Source of the DNA: Girardinichthys multiradiatus
Lineage: Eukaryota > Chordata > Actinopteri > Cyprinodontiformes > Goodeidae
Assembly (NCBI RefSeq): GCF_021462225.1
Contig: NC_061816.1
Span: 674,075-738,074 of the forward strand
Length of the DNA stretch: 64,000 nt
Direction: 5' to 3'
Shown: piece after piece, positions 23,801 through 35,336 of the stretch
Layout: the number at the start of each line of letters is the position of its first letter
Numbering within the stretch: the first letter of the stretch is position 1
Notes under the pieces: generated by a model
Databases searched by the model: none
What the model was told of the DNA's origin: nothing
What the model saw: only the letters and a program-made list of their open reading frames with translations
Program-made: the position numbers and the translations under genes

Positions 23801-26800
23801 AATTTTCCATGTGAAACAGAGCACGCTCCATAATCTGAATGAGTACAAAGGAGCAAAGTGTCATCGACATATTGTATGATCAAATTTAGAGGAGTCCTGG
23901 TTGTGGAGGATACTCACTGCCAGAGAGAGATCCATGGAGTTTCCAGCATTACTGTAGAAAGCCACATCCAGAGCAACCACCTTACCAGTCTGTAGGAAAC
24001 CAACCTACAACACAAAACAAGGAGTGAAGCTAAATCCAACTCACAACATCGTTACCTCTGTCAGTAGCACAGGTGAACTGGGGGTGTCTATGTACTTTGT
24101 ATTTCCCATAAAAGGGGTGTCGACCTCCAGTGATCAGCATATCCTCATCTCTGTCCAGCATACATCTGACAGGTCTCTTCAGCCTGAAACACACAAACCT
24201 CTTTAAATCTTTGTAGTTTCAGCGTTGGAAAACACGAGGCGAGGGCACACCTACTTATTTGCTGCCACAGCCACAACAGTGGACAACATGGTGGTTCGAC
24301 TTTCTTTTCCTCCAAACCCTCCACCCATCCTCTTGACTCGTACCAGCACCCTATTTGCTGGGACCCCCAGGGCGTTCGCTACAAGAGACTAAAGGAGAGA
24401 CGAATAGAACAGGGTCACAGAGGATGTGTCATGTCGAGTTGCATCCCTGGATGGGAGGGGGTCTTTGGTAGGGAATGCTTTACTGACACTTCGTTGTTTT
24501 CTGGCGGTACACATTCTCTAATTGGAGTGAAAGTGGACAAAACTGGAAATTTAAACTTGATATTACCAGAAGAAATTGCAGTGCACAGTTGAGGAGATAA
24601 TTATGGTCTTAGAGACTGGCTGACAGCATCTTTAGATGTACCTGTGTTGCAGACTTTAATCATCTACTCTTCAGCATTTCATTTTCCAGATTTCTGAGTG
24701 TTACCTGAGAATCAGAAGGGGATTGACTTGAAATAAAGAGCTCCATTTCCCCGTCTTCTCCTCGGGGAACAGCCAGAGTGACATTTGTCTCCAGGTAAAA
24801 ATGCTCCTGACCTCCAATATGAATCTCACCTGAGAGACAGTTGACTAATTAATATCTGATTAACCAGAATCAGATGCTGTAGATGCACAGAGATGGTCCT
24901 ACCCTCCAGTATGTGGTCAGCTTGTTTAAACCCTGTTTCCAGATCTCCACTCTGGATGGTTCTGATTGGTTCATAGAAGGACTTGGCAACGATGGCTTCC
25001 TGTCAAAGAAAACAAAATGAAAGTTAGATTTTCATACAACTGGATGTGATTCAGTGAATTCCAGCTTGATTATTCCTGAGCTGTTCAGGTGTTTCTTGTC
25101 TCACCTGGATGGTGACAACAGGCTTTAGCTCTTCATACTGGATCTTCACAGCTTTGGCAGCTCTCTGAGCATGAAGCTGAGTATCAGCCACCATGGCACC
25201 AATGATGTGACCAACACAGGTGACCTGTGGGAACAGAAACATCATTAACCTGAACGTGACAGAGTCACCTGATTGGTGGGCCTAACAGAAACACACCTGG
25301 CCGTCGGCAAAGACCGTCTCATCTCGTCTCGTTCCAGTTATGTTGCTGCCAGGAACATCACTGGCAAAAAGACAGCAGACGACTCCAGGAAGCCGCTCTG
25401 CCGCTGATACGTCTACAGAGCTGCAAGAAGCGAAAGGCAGGTGAGACGGGCAGGTGTGTGTGTTGCTGTGTAGGTGTGTCTGAAGTATGTCTTACAGTAT
25501 CTTAGCGTGAGCCTTGGTGCTGGTGATGAGGGCCAGGTAGAGCTCATTCTCGTAGAGAGGCACATCGTCACAGTAAACCGCCTCACCTGTGGCCTGCTTC
25601 AGGGCTGACAGGTGCATTATGGGACGACCCACCACATCGTCTGTGCTCTGCCCCTCTGGCACTGCCTGGAGGTGGAGAAGAGAATTACCTTTCTGGACAG
25701 CATATGTGTTTCTCTCCCTGGTGGAGGTGTGTTTGCTGTACCTGGTAGACCTGAACACTGGACGGTGTCTCTGGATGGTAAATCTCGGTGGCCCTTAGAT
25801 ACTCTGATCGAACCTCCTCCACACTGAGACCCTAATAGGACAACAAATCAGCTGTCTTTAAAGGTAGTCCAATTTTAGTTTCATTGGATGCAAGAAGTTG
25901 AACTCAATGAGACAAACCTGCAATCTGAGCTTCTGCAGAACCGTCAGGTAGAACTTGTAGAAAAGGCTTAGGGTCAGGGTTCGCCGGTACATCACCATAC
26001 CACCAGGTGCAGAGGGGTCAAGGTTCATCTCTTCAGCCAATGAGGAGCAAGCCACCTGAAGAAGCTGCTCCCCCCACTGCCTGCATGACACAGCTCATTG
26101 TTGTATCCAGTCTTCCTGTAACAGTTTCATCTCTACAGTGTAGTTTCTACCTTCCCAGGAGTCTGTTCGCCGTCTTTGTGGCCAGCACCGTCACTGGTGC
26201 CATGCCGCCATAACTCAGCCTCAGGTCTTTAACGATATCAGTCCCAGGATAGAAAATGACGCTCATTGCAGCGGTGACGATGCTGATGTCATCCTCGCGG
26301 CGAGGGGACTGCTTGAAGGCTGAGATGAACTGACTCTGTGGAGAGAGGGAATGCTAGGTGTCACAAAGAAGACTGAGAAGGTGTCCAGGTTGTAGGTGGA
26401 GATTGCTATTCGATATAAGATGTTTTCTGGTAGCTCAAATTGGTCTCGTGACAAATGGAGTTGTCCACAAGGTTCCAAGACATGAGTTCATGACAGTTTG
26501 GGGAATTTAGAGTACGTTAGCTTGGGGAGAGACATTGGTTATGATGTGACTGGTGATGTTACACCTACCTTCTTGCTGTAGGGAATGTGTATGGAGAGCA
26601 GGATCTCCTGAGGTTGTGCAGCTGTCTTCCTGTAACCTGTGAAGAAGCGATCATCCATCTGAACCTCCCGACTGCCATCTAGTGGACAGAGAAGTGAACG
26701 TGATGGTGCAGTCATACTGTAAACGGAAATGTTTTCAGGATACTTCTGGGATATGGGAAAAAGTCAGCCGCACCATCGAACACATAGTAACCCCCCCTTA

Positions 26801-29800
26801 GACAGCAAACACTCAGTGGTGGTTTTATCAGACCCTCACATCAGAGGAGAGAAGCTTTGGTCCAATTTTCTTTCTATTGTTATTTCAGCTCGTTGTCATT
26901 TGCAGACAATGTCCGTGCTCAGCTCTCTGAAGGTCACAGCACAGCATTTCAGTCAGGCTGAGGTCTATTTCAGACACCTAGAATACGTCATGGTCCACCC
27001 AATGACTGCAAGGTGTTCAGGTCCTGTAGCTGCAAAACAAGCCCAATTCATCGTCACTCTACCACTGGGTCTAACAGTTGGCATGACATGTTTGTGCTGA
27101 GATGCTGTCTTTGGTTTCCTCTGTCATAGTTCTGTCCTTTATGATCAAACATCTCATCTGGTCTCATCTGTCCAGAGAACATTGTCCCAGAGTTCTTGTC
27201 CATCATTCAGATGCAGCTTTTCTAACTTAAGTCCTGCAGCCATCTTGTTTTTAGAGAGAAGAGGCTCTCTCCTTCAACCCTTCCAAACAGCCAGACTGAT
27301 TCAGTGTCATGACCTTTAACCTGCTAACTGAGGCCTGTAGAGTCAGAAATGGAGCTCTAAAGGTACTGATCATTTCTATGAGCTTCACGCTCTGACCTTG
27401 GGCTGAATCTGCCGGGACGTCTACTCCTGGGAAGACTGGCAGCTGTCTGAGATGTTTTCCTCAAGGCAATAATCTTTCTCTCTGCATGATGAACTTCAGA
27501 TATTTAGGAGATGAACTTTAGCCCTTCCCAGGCTGATGGGCAGCAATAGTTGCTGCTCTAAGGTCATTGCTGGTGTCTTTCCGTTCTGGCATTGTGCTAA
27601 CACACACCTGGAAGCTTTACAGCAGAAAACTGAGAAAACTCCTGTTTTACTGAGGCGCTGACACAGTCAGTCAGTCGGCCAGTCATTTTCTACTGCTTCT
27701 TCCATAGCGGGTCGCGGAGAAGCTGGTGCCTGTCTCCAGCAGTCTATGGGCGCTCACACAGATGATCAGTTAATCAGGTGCTTTAATTAGCAGGACCTGG
27801 CGGCTGCTCCCTCTTAGATCCTACAGAGCAGCAGAAAAACCTAATTTTCCTATCGCTGTATTTATGGTGATGCATGTAGGTTTACTGTTAATCATCTACA
27901 AAGGCCTAAATCAGAAGTTCTACCTGAAGTACTTGGAGCTAACAGGCTTCACTAATGTCAGAAAACATTAAAAACTGTGTTACACAAGCTGATAAAAACT
28001 TGTGTAACAGACTGTTTACAGGCAGAAAAATGTCCAGTCTGGACTTTAGTCTCAGTGTAAACTTTGTGCAGTATCTTACCAACATATTACCACTGACAGC
28101 ATAATGAGGATTTATGGCTCCTTTTAAAATAAACTTCACACAGAAACAGAAGGTCCTGATTGGTCTTGAGAAGAAGTGCTACCTTTGTCCATCAGAGTGA
28201 GTTTACAGTCTGCTGCCATAAAAACAGGGTTGAGGTCTGAAATGGGACTAGCTGTCATGATGTTTCCTCCTACAGCCTGAAAGAAGAACAACACAGATAC
28301 AGCTCAAACATTTAATCACAGCAGTGTTTTAATAATACCTGACCAGCCAAATCACATCCTGGCTCAGAGTTTCAACTTCATGAGCCCCTCCCCTACTCAA
28401 CCAAACTCCTTTACTTTGTGGAAAAAGTCTGCAAAATGCCAGGATCCCGGATCCCTATCCTCTGTACCAACCTGAGTTACATTCTGGTTCTAGACACCCA
28501 TGTGATTATTTTACATCTTCTACCGGTTGATACTGAATGTGTCTTTAGAAACTGTCCACAGACTGAATCAGTGACTCACAGCTACATTACGGATCTGCTG
28601 TCCTGCAAACCATCGTAGCTGCTCCAAGACTGCCTGGAAGACCTCAGTCTGATGTGGAGGAAGACTCTGCACTGCCTCCTTCAACACGGCCCCCATGTGA
28701 CTCAGAGTACATGCTGCCCCAAATACGATACCTGAAGACAAGAAGCTTTTGTCATATCTTGAGATGTTTATTTAGAAATGATATGATGTTTTTGTCTCTC
28801 TGATGTGGTTCTTCAGGAGTTTTTGCTGTAAAGGTGTCAGCAAGAGTCGTTCTCACCGTCCTCAGAGTGCGTCACTGCATTCAGCTCAGTGATTAAACCC
28901 GGAGCCAGGATCACTGGGTACACCAGGTTCTTAAATTTGACTTCGATACCTGTAACAAGGACAGTGAGTAAATGAATGAAGGAATGAATGAATGAATGAA
29001 TGAATGAAGATTGGACCACAGCAGACTCACCCACTTCAGTGTTTCCCACCACCACTCGAGCATCAGGATGTTTCCACTTCAGGAGCAGAAACTCCTCCAG
29101 ACTCTCCGGCTGCAGCCATGTTGTCCGCTCTCCATGGAAACATAGAGAACGTGATGAACTTTGACACTTAGACAAATTCTGTGGCAGGAGGAAGGCAAAG
29201 GGAGCAGGGAAGCAGAAAAATATTTTAAAAATCAGCTAAAGTCATTCATTACATAATCAGTTTTTCTTACGTTCGACTGTATGTTGATGATACTCTGGTT
29301 TATATGTAACATATGAATCAATTTTAGCCTTTTTTAACTTCTGACACTTCTTTTAGGCTACTTCCTGTGTTGGTATGTTCGCCTGCGTGATTTACCATAA
29401 GTTCAGGAGGGAAGATGACTTCCTGTGTGGGGTCGTAAGGCTCAAAGTCTGCCGTGTTGTAGAGAGATGTGGCCTCCTGTGAAATACCATACATTTCACT
29501 GCTTCAAACATGCCGATCAAGGCAAAATCTTAGTACTAATACTGGCTTTTAGTCAGACTTGCCTCGGTATCGTCCTTTGAGTTTTGGAAAGCTTCGTTCC
29601 CATTGGTCATACAGCAGCCATTTTTCCCTTTGCCTCCACAACATCCCCCATCCTAGAGGAGTAATAAAAGACATTTGTGACGGTCTCAGTGTGGACACCT
29701 GGGAGTCATTACTGTCTCCACAGGTACAGCTGAGAGCCACTGGTCTGTAAGTTACTAAAGACATCTGTAGAGGTGTTCCTACCACTGTGAATGTCTTGTA

Positions 29801-32800
29801 TCCCTCTAGAATAGGTCTGTATCCAGTACAGCGGCACAGATTTCCTGAGAGTAAAGATTATTTCATTAATGTAGTGAAAACATTTGGATTCTGGCTGGTG
29901 TTACTCCTATGAGCTGAGACTAATAAGGCTGAGAACCTTGGAAGGCGTCCTCCACGTCGGCCATCTTTGGTGTGGGGTTGTTTCTCAGCAGCGCATACAT
30001 GGACATGACGATTCCCGGTGTGCAGAAACCACACTGTGAGCCATGAGACCTAGCAATCCGTTCCTAAATGCAACGATACAAACATGAATGGTGTTTATCA
30101 GGGTTAGGTCAAAGGTCGCCTGTTAAAGGGTTTCTTGAGGACTTTCTTTCATCTGCAGATACTAAAGGTGATACACGTGCTGAATGAAGAAACAACTTGC
30201 TCTACCTGAAGCAGGTGTGTGACCTTACCTGTACAGGATGTAGCTTTCTCGCCACGCTCCCTATTCCCTCCACTGTTGTCACGGCAACCAGGTGTAGGGA
30301 GCACAGCGGGGCGAGGCAGGCGTTGACAGCGTGATGACTGAGTTCAGTTCAGGATAAATGTCACTGAGCAGCTGTGAAATCAATTTGGTGATGTGAAAAA
30401 CCTCAGAAGTCAGATGGAAGCACATGACTGGCTTCTTCAACGCACACATTCAGTGGAAGGATACAGGATCTGCTGGGAGTGTGGCTGGTATCTGGACAGC
30501 ATGACGGTGCAGGCGCCACATCCCCCTTCAGCACAGCCCAGTTTGGTTCCTGTTAGACCCACTGGAAGAACACAGACATGGGGAATTTACATGGAAATCA
30601 GCCAATAATTGAAAGAACTTTTCTAAGTCCAGCTGCGGTCTCAGGAACACACTCTGACCTTCTGACTGCTGATCTTCTTAAAAACCTCCTTGTTATTTAC
30701 CGACCTGAACATTGTTGGACATTAGTCAGAAGGTACAGATGTAAATTAGAAGTCATTTTAAGCCAATCGTTTTGTCTTCAGGCTAAGCTGAACTAACGTC
30801 CACGCCCTCATTTCTTCTCTCTGGGTCAGTGAGGTTCAGGTACCAACAGTCTGGCGCTGCCAGCTCCTGTCCATCGGTTACTCATGATGCTTGGAGCTGA
30901 TCGGAGATCCTCCTGTTTGTCTGTGGGCTGACCTCTTCCTACATCATCAGACACCTCCACCTCTTCCAGGTTCCTGATGATCAGATGCTTCTGACTCTTC
31001 TCTGTTTGTCCCAACGCTGTGAGCATTACTTGAGTCTCATGGATTTGTTCATGGTGTCCTTTTCTTGGTCCACAACACCTGTGGTTACTACTGAATGGGA
31101 GCTCTTTTACTTTTCCTTCATAAACGTTTATTATTTGTTATATTTAATGTATTTTCATGCAGGAGTGGCAAAGGGTCTATAAGCAGGGTGGCATTTCAGG
31201 ACCTCCTCAGTGAAGTATGTGTAAATGATCTTATAGAACCATCAGTGAAACTTCAGCCTGAAGGCCCCAAACATGCTTTCATATCTAATCTCTTCATAAG
31301 TGCGTTTTAGAGGGAAAAAGCTCCAACGAAGCCCACCGAGCGGCTCCGACCCGCTGGGTCGCAGACGGACCGTCTCTACCTCTGAAACATCGTACGGCCG
31401 TGGAGCGGGAGGCAGACCAGGGCCGTAGCTACGTTACTCAGGGACCAAAGATTATATTTTCAATTATATCATTTTGATAAATTAGGATTTAATTTGGAGG
31501 CTACAAGAAGCTTTTTCAGTGATTAGCATTTAATTTATGATTGTTTGATTTTACATAAAAGTTAGAAGGGCAGCTGCCACATACCCTCCCCACACCCCCC
31601 TGTAGACCCACCCCTGTTTAATTAGAAAAGTGATTAATGAATAAATCTGAGTTGAGTCTGGAAGGACACATGGACACTGCTGTCTGGACACAGACACCTG
31701 GAAGTCCTCCTTGTCCTCACGTGGACAGCTGGACGCCCCAGACGTCCTAACCTTGGTTAAAAACAACTAACAGAAAACGTAACATTGACATCCTGCTCTC
31801 TGATTGGTGCATCATTCTTTAGCTTGGCAGAAGGCTTGTAGAAAACAGTTGGACTTTAGCTGTAAGAGACGGTCACTGACCTCCCAGTGAACACTGAAGC
31901 AACCTCTGAGGGAAAATGCTGCATGTCTGCATGGACCACGATTCATTATTTCTACAGTTTTTCCACCTTTGATTGAAATAACATCCAGTTCTGTTGCTTC
32001 CAGATAATTCAGGGTAACCAGATAACCTGACAGTCAGGTTTATGCATCGTAGGAGGAGGCAGGAGTACCCAGAGAGAACCCATCAGGCACAGGAAGAACA
32101 TTCAACCTCTATTAGGTTCAGGATTTAAACCGTGGACCTTCTTGTTGCAAGGCAGCAGAGCTAATTACATGCTGTGGAGATGGTTGGACCTTTTCCTGAC
32201 TGCTACCATGAGATCCTTCTGGTTCTCTGTAACCAAAACCGGACTCAACACGCATGAGTTCAAGGGTGTGAAAACTTATCCAACCAGGTTGAACTAAACA
32301 GGATAAAATGTGTGAAGAGTTTAGAGGTGATTTCTCAGTTCTGAAGCCAGTGAAACCTGGCTGCTGGACGTGGGCCCGTCAGTGTAGAACCATTTCAGAT
32401 CCAGTTCATTTCACATCTAAATGAATGAGGGTTGATAAAATGTGGGTTTGATCTTACATTTTCTCCTCAGGTACGTCAGCAGGGTCATCTCAGGGTCAGC
32501 GTTCCTTTCAACAATCTGCAACAGAATAACATCTAGATTTTACTCATAAAACAGAACCAGAACATGCTGGAGCACTGGGCTCTGAAACCAGAACCTTGTG
32601 GAACAAATAGCTCCATGGTTCTTGGTGAGGTGAAATGGAAGATGTATTTTCTGTCATGTGAATGGTTCACAGCGTCTTCAGTCACAGATTTTATACCACG
32701 TTCTGCTTGCTTTTATTCACTCTGTCCGTTTGGACCTAACTGGAGAGGTTCTTTGTATATGGTAAGTCTTCCTGCTGAGAAGAACCACAGAAGAAGTTTT

Positions 32801-32990
32801 TTTCCAGCTTAAAGCATTCGGATCGGGACAGAAGGAACCTCAGATCAGTGAATGTTCACAGCAAGCATGCAGCAAGTTATCAGATTAAATCCCTGATCAC
32901 TGGAATATGGATCTGATCTAGTCTTACCTTCCTTCCATTCACAAAGAAGATGAGCTCATCAGACCCGGTCCGGTTCTGAGTTTCAGCCAT
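20854..32990 (-). CDS. xdh: Xanthine dehydrogenase/oxidase, complete, 35 exons
   Basis: Exons: 32990-32928, 32515-32458, 30561-30465, 30337-30229, 30063-29937, 29844-29783, 29652-29563, 29476-29396, 29178-29031, 28949-28857, 28731-28580, 28276-28183, 26678-26569, 26335-26151, 26080-25918, 25831-25742, 25665-25496, 25420-25297, 25224-25105, 24999-24903, 24829-24705, 24388-24255, 24183-24096, 24004-23918, 23834-23643, 23565-23420, 22978-22897, 22800-22705, 22417-22214, 22059-22007, 21924-21810, 21594-21529, 21435-21247, 21164-20997, 20904-20854. Total 1342 aa (human 1333). The cytosolic molybdo-flavoenzyme oxidises hypoxanthine to xanthine and then urate. Both 2Fe-2S clusters are present: C50/C55/C58/C80 and C120/C123/C155/C157. 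The FAD domain has VVVGNTEVG. The molybdopterin domain has [25 protein letters not shown] and catalytic E1274 in VGEPPLF. Substrate residues are of XDH type: Glu in GEMELF and Arg in RPVRCMLDR, where aldehyde oxidases differ. The C-terminus PWSVQV matches PWSVRV. Introns 3 and 7 have unusual splice sites. Confidence 0.95.
26880..27650 (-). mobile_element. Dead Tc1/mariner-like transposon in xdh intron 12
   Basis: The minus strand starting near 27594 reads [20 protein letters not shown], a Tc1-like transposase N-terminus, and is followed by decayed matches to the remaining DNA-binding region and to the 'RRKPLLSKK' block near 27265. Stops and frameshifts make it non-functional. It accounts for about half of the 1.5-kb intron 12, the longest intron after introns 1-2 of the gene. 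Confidence 0.65.
28971..29009. repeat. (GAAT)n microsatellite
   Basis: About nine tandem copies of a GAAT tetranucleotide with one GGAAT interruption. It lies in xdh intron 9, about 20 bp from the 5' splice site at 29031. Confidence 0.9.
29477..29562 (-). other. xdh: GC-AG intron 7 of xdh
   Basis: Exon 7 ends ACCGAG and the intron begins GCAAGT, the strong consensus of GC-AG introns. A GT donor three bases further on would break the phase with exon 8 (EATSLYNT). Intron length is 86 nt with a normal acceptor TTTCACAG. Confidence 0.8.
30338..30464 (-). other. xdh: Probable U12-type (minor spliceosome) intron 3 of xdh
   Basis: The 5' end reads GTATCCTTCC, matching the U12 consensus RTATCCTTT over its first eight bases. 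Near the 3' end the minus strand has ATCCTGAAC followed by TGAACTCAG, so a TCCTTRAY-like branch site sits about 11 nt from the acceptor. That is the tight spacing expected of U12 introns, and there is no polypyrimidine tract. The 127-nt intron interrupts a Leu codon in phase 2 between the two halves of the first 2Fe-2S domain. Confidence 0.7.
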
Positions 32991-33664
32991 GGTCCTGCTC
33001 ACGCTGGTGGTGTCCTGCATCGCCTCCATCCTGCTGAGCTTAAATGAAGCTTTCTTCCTTTGGAGGAAGGTCTGGATCTCTCCTCCACCTCCTCCTCCTT
33101 CCTCCCAGAACCAATGGCCCGAGGCGACAGTGATGGTCCAACAGGAGCAGAATCGGTCTCAGTTTGAAGTAACTGCTGCAGGGAGGATGATCCAGCAATA
33201 GTAAGAACTTTAATAATAAACTTATTACACGCCTCTGTAGGCTAATTATTCACAGCAAGGCTTCTACCTACAGGTCAAAGGTCACCAGAGAAGCTGCAGC
33301 AGTACAGCACGGGTTAGGTAACCTGTTTTACATCTGGTGGGCGGAGCTAATGCAGCGAGGAAATGATTTAAAGAGGTGTGAGGTTACATGTTGGAAAGGC
33401 TCCTAAATATTACAGTTGGCAAGATAATTATTAATCACATTAACACCAGAAAACTGCTGAGTGATAAATATGCAGTAAAATAAATGATCAGTAGAATAAA
33501 AACATCAATAAATGATCATTCTGAGTCTAGATGTGAGTCGATAAAACCAGAATAAAATCAGTAAAATCCCAACAGAGCAGAAAAAGAAGCAAAGCTTCTT
33601 CATTCAAACTTACAACGAATGCATGAAATGCTAAATACATGCACACATACAATGATTAAATGAT

Positions 33665-34350
33665 TATACGGAGCTCTGAAAAAGTATTTACCCCCTGGCA
33701 GATGTCTTCAGTTGTTGCTTTTCTGTCCCACTTGAATGTTTCTGATCATTAAATGAATGTTAATATGAAACAAGATAAACTGAGTAAAACCAAAATGGAA
33801 ATTTAAATGATGATAAAAGTCATTCCAGACCAACCCGACCCTAGTGCAAAGAATATTTTCCTTCATCTAAATCAGATTTAAGACCAGACTTTGACTAGAC
33901 CACTTCAAAACGTTCTTTTTGTTGTTTGGATCCATTCAGAGGTGGACTTGCGTATTGGATCCTTGTTCTGCTGCAGAACCCAAGTGTTCCTGAGCTTAAT
34001 GTCACAAACCCATTCTCCTCTAGGATCTTCTGCTAGAAAGCAGAATTCATGGTTCCATTAATCACAGCAAGTCATCCAGGTTCTGAAGCAGCAAAGCAGC
34101 CCCAGACCATCACACTGCCACCACCGTGCTTGACTGATCTGTTTCTGAAACACTGCTGGTTTTACACCAGATTTAACAGGACCGTCTCATCGGTCCATAG
34201 AATATCCTACCAACAGTCTTGAGGATCTTTAGACTTCAGCTGTTTTAAAGATGGATCATCAGGATGAACTGCAGCAGGGAAGCCCGGGTCAGCTGAGTGA
34301 TCTCCTCTCCTAAAGCAGAATGAGGCCTTTGTGTCCCTGATTCAGTTTTA
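33665..34350 (-). mobile_element. Dead Tc1/mariner-like transposon
   Basis: CAGACCATCACACTGCCACC near 34105-34125 is the complement of the 'GGGSVMVW' transposase motif. The left edge has GAAAAAGTATTTACCCCCTG, a common end sequence of fish Tc1-like elements. It is heavily decayed with no open frame, and the right edge is uncertain. Confidence 0.5.
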
Positions 34351-35057
34351 TTAAGCATTAAGGGAATGATCAGGTCTTTTCTCTGCCTCATTCATTCTCC
34401 ATGTTAGTCACCTTATTCAGTGGTTCATGTGATTCTTCTTCAGGGCTTGGAATCAATTCGATTTCCCTTCAGGAGCTCAAAGATTCCACAAATATTCTGC
34501 TGGTGGTTTGGATGGATATAATGCAGGACGTAGATACGGTGGGAGCGTGGTGCTTTGATGTAAAACCCGCTGAGAAAGCTCAGGGGACCGTACACTCAGC
34601 CCTGATGAACCCCAGTACAAATAAATCTACATAAACACCAAAAGAACAACAGAAAGAAACTGTTTTAGCGTTTAAACATCAGTGTCTAGAACACTGAATA
34701 TAAAACCCTGATCCGACTCTTCATCCCAGGAACATTTTCTTCACATTTATATACATGCTGGATCAATTTGTTAGATGTTTATAAACAATGTTTTAGTGGA
34801 AACAAAATCAATCTAAATGTTTGTATTTTTATTGGAAATTTACCCAGAAGCGGAAACCAAACCACACATTTTAAACATTTTACTGGACTTGAATGTCATA
34901 TTTTAGGAACTAAAAAGATACAAAAATGTAACACTTCCTTTCAAAATTCAGAAGCTGGAACATTTAAACATCTCTGTACTAAATACATGTATATTTATTT
35001 CTCACTATGATAACTGCTGACCTAATTATACTTTAAAAAGCCAACAAACTATTTATG

Positions 35058-35071
35058 GCGCCATCTGGTGG
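35058..35071 (-). promoter_or_regulatory. CTCF-like motif, exact consensus
   Basis: On the minus strand this reads CCACCAGATGGCGC, a full match to the CTCF core CCASYAGRKGGCRS. It is about 230 bp beyond the cyclase poly(A) signal, between the cyclase gene and xdh. Confidence 0.55.
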
Positions 35072-35288
35072 TCAGACCAGGTCGGTACAGATAAAAACAG
35101 CTTGTTGGCCCCAGTTTTTAAGAACGTCTTCAGAAGAAGTAAAAGGTTCTTCCAGAACTTTGAGTTTGAACGGTTCTTTGGGTTTAAAGTAGCTTCTCCC
35201 CCTGCGTGTGGAGAACCACCTTTCTGGTCAAACCTGTCAGGTCTGATTTCTGTGGAGCGACAGTCAGAGGAAGAATGCTGGAAAAGCT

Positions 35289-35294
35289 TTTATT
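35289..35294 (-). terminator. Candidate poly(A) signal of the cyclase gene
   Basis: AATAAA on the minus strand, only about 43 nt beyond the stop codon. This would give a very short 3' UTR, so further signals downstream are possible. Confidence 0.45.
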
Positions 35295-35336
35295 TTGAAA
35301 ATCAAAGTGAAGTCAGTACAAAAGGAGCAGCAGACT

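Larger units (their letters stand above)
32991..35288. other. Intergenic between xdh and the cyclase gene
   Basis: This should hold the xdh promoter at its left end. A dead Tc1-type element lies at about 33665-34350 and a consensus CTCF-like motif at 35058-35071. The open frames at 32989-33201 and 34401-35010 show no family similarity. Confidence 0.5.

Noticed and set aside
20854..32990. Aldehyde oxidase instead of xanthine dehydrogenase
   Set aside because: Substrate-pocket residues (Glu in GEMELF, Arg in RPVRCMLDR) and the N- and C-terminal sequences are of XDH type.
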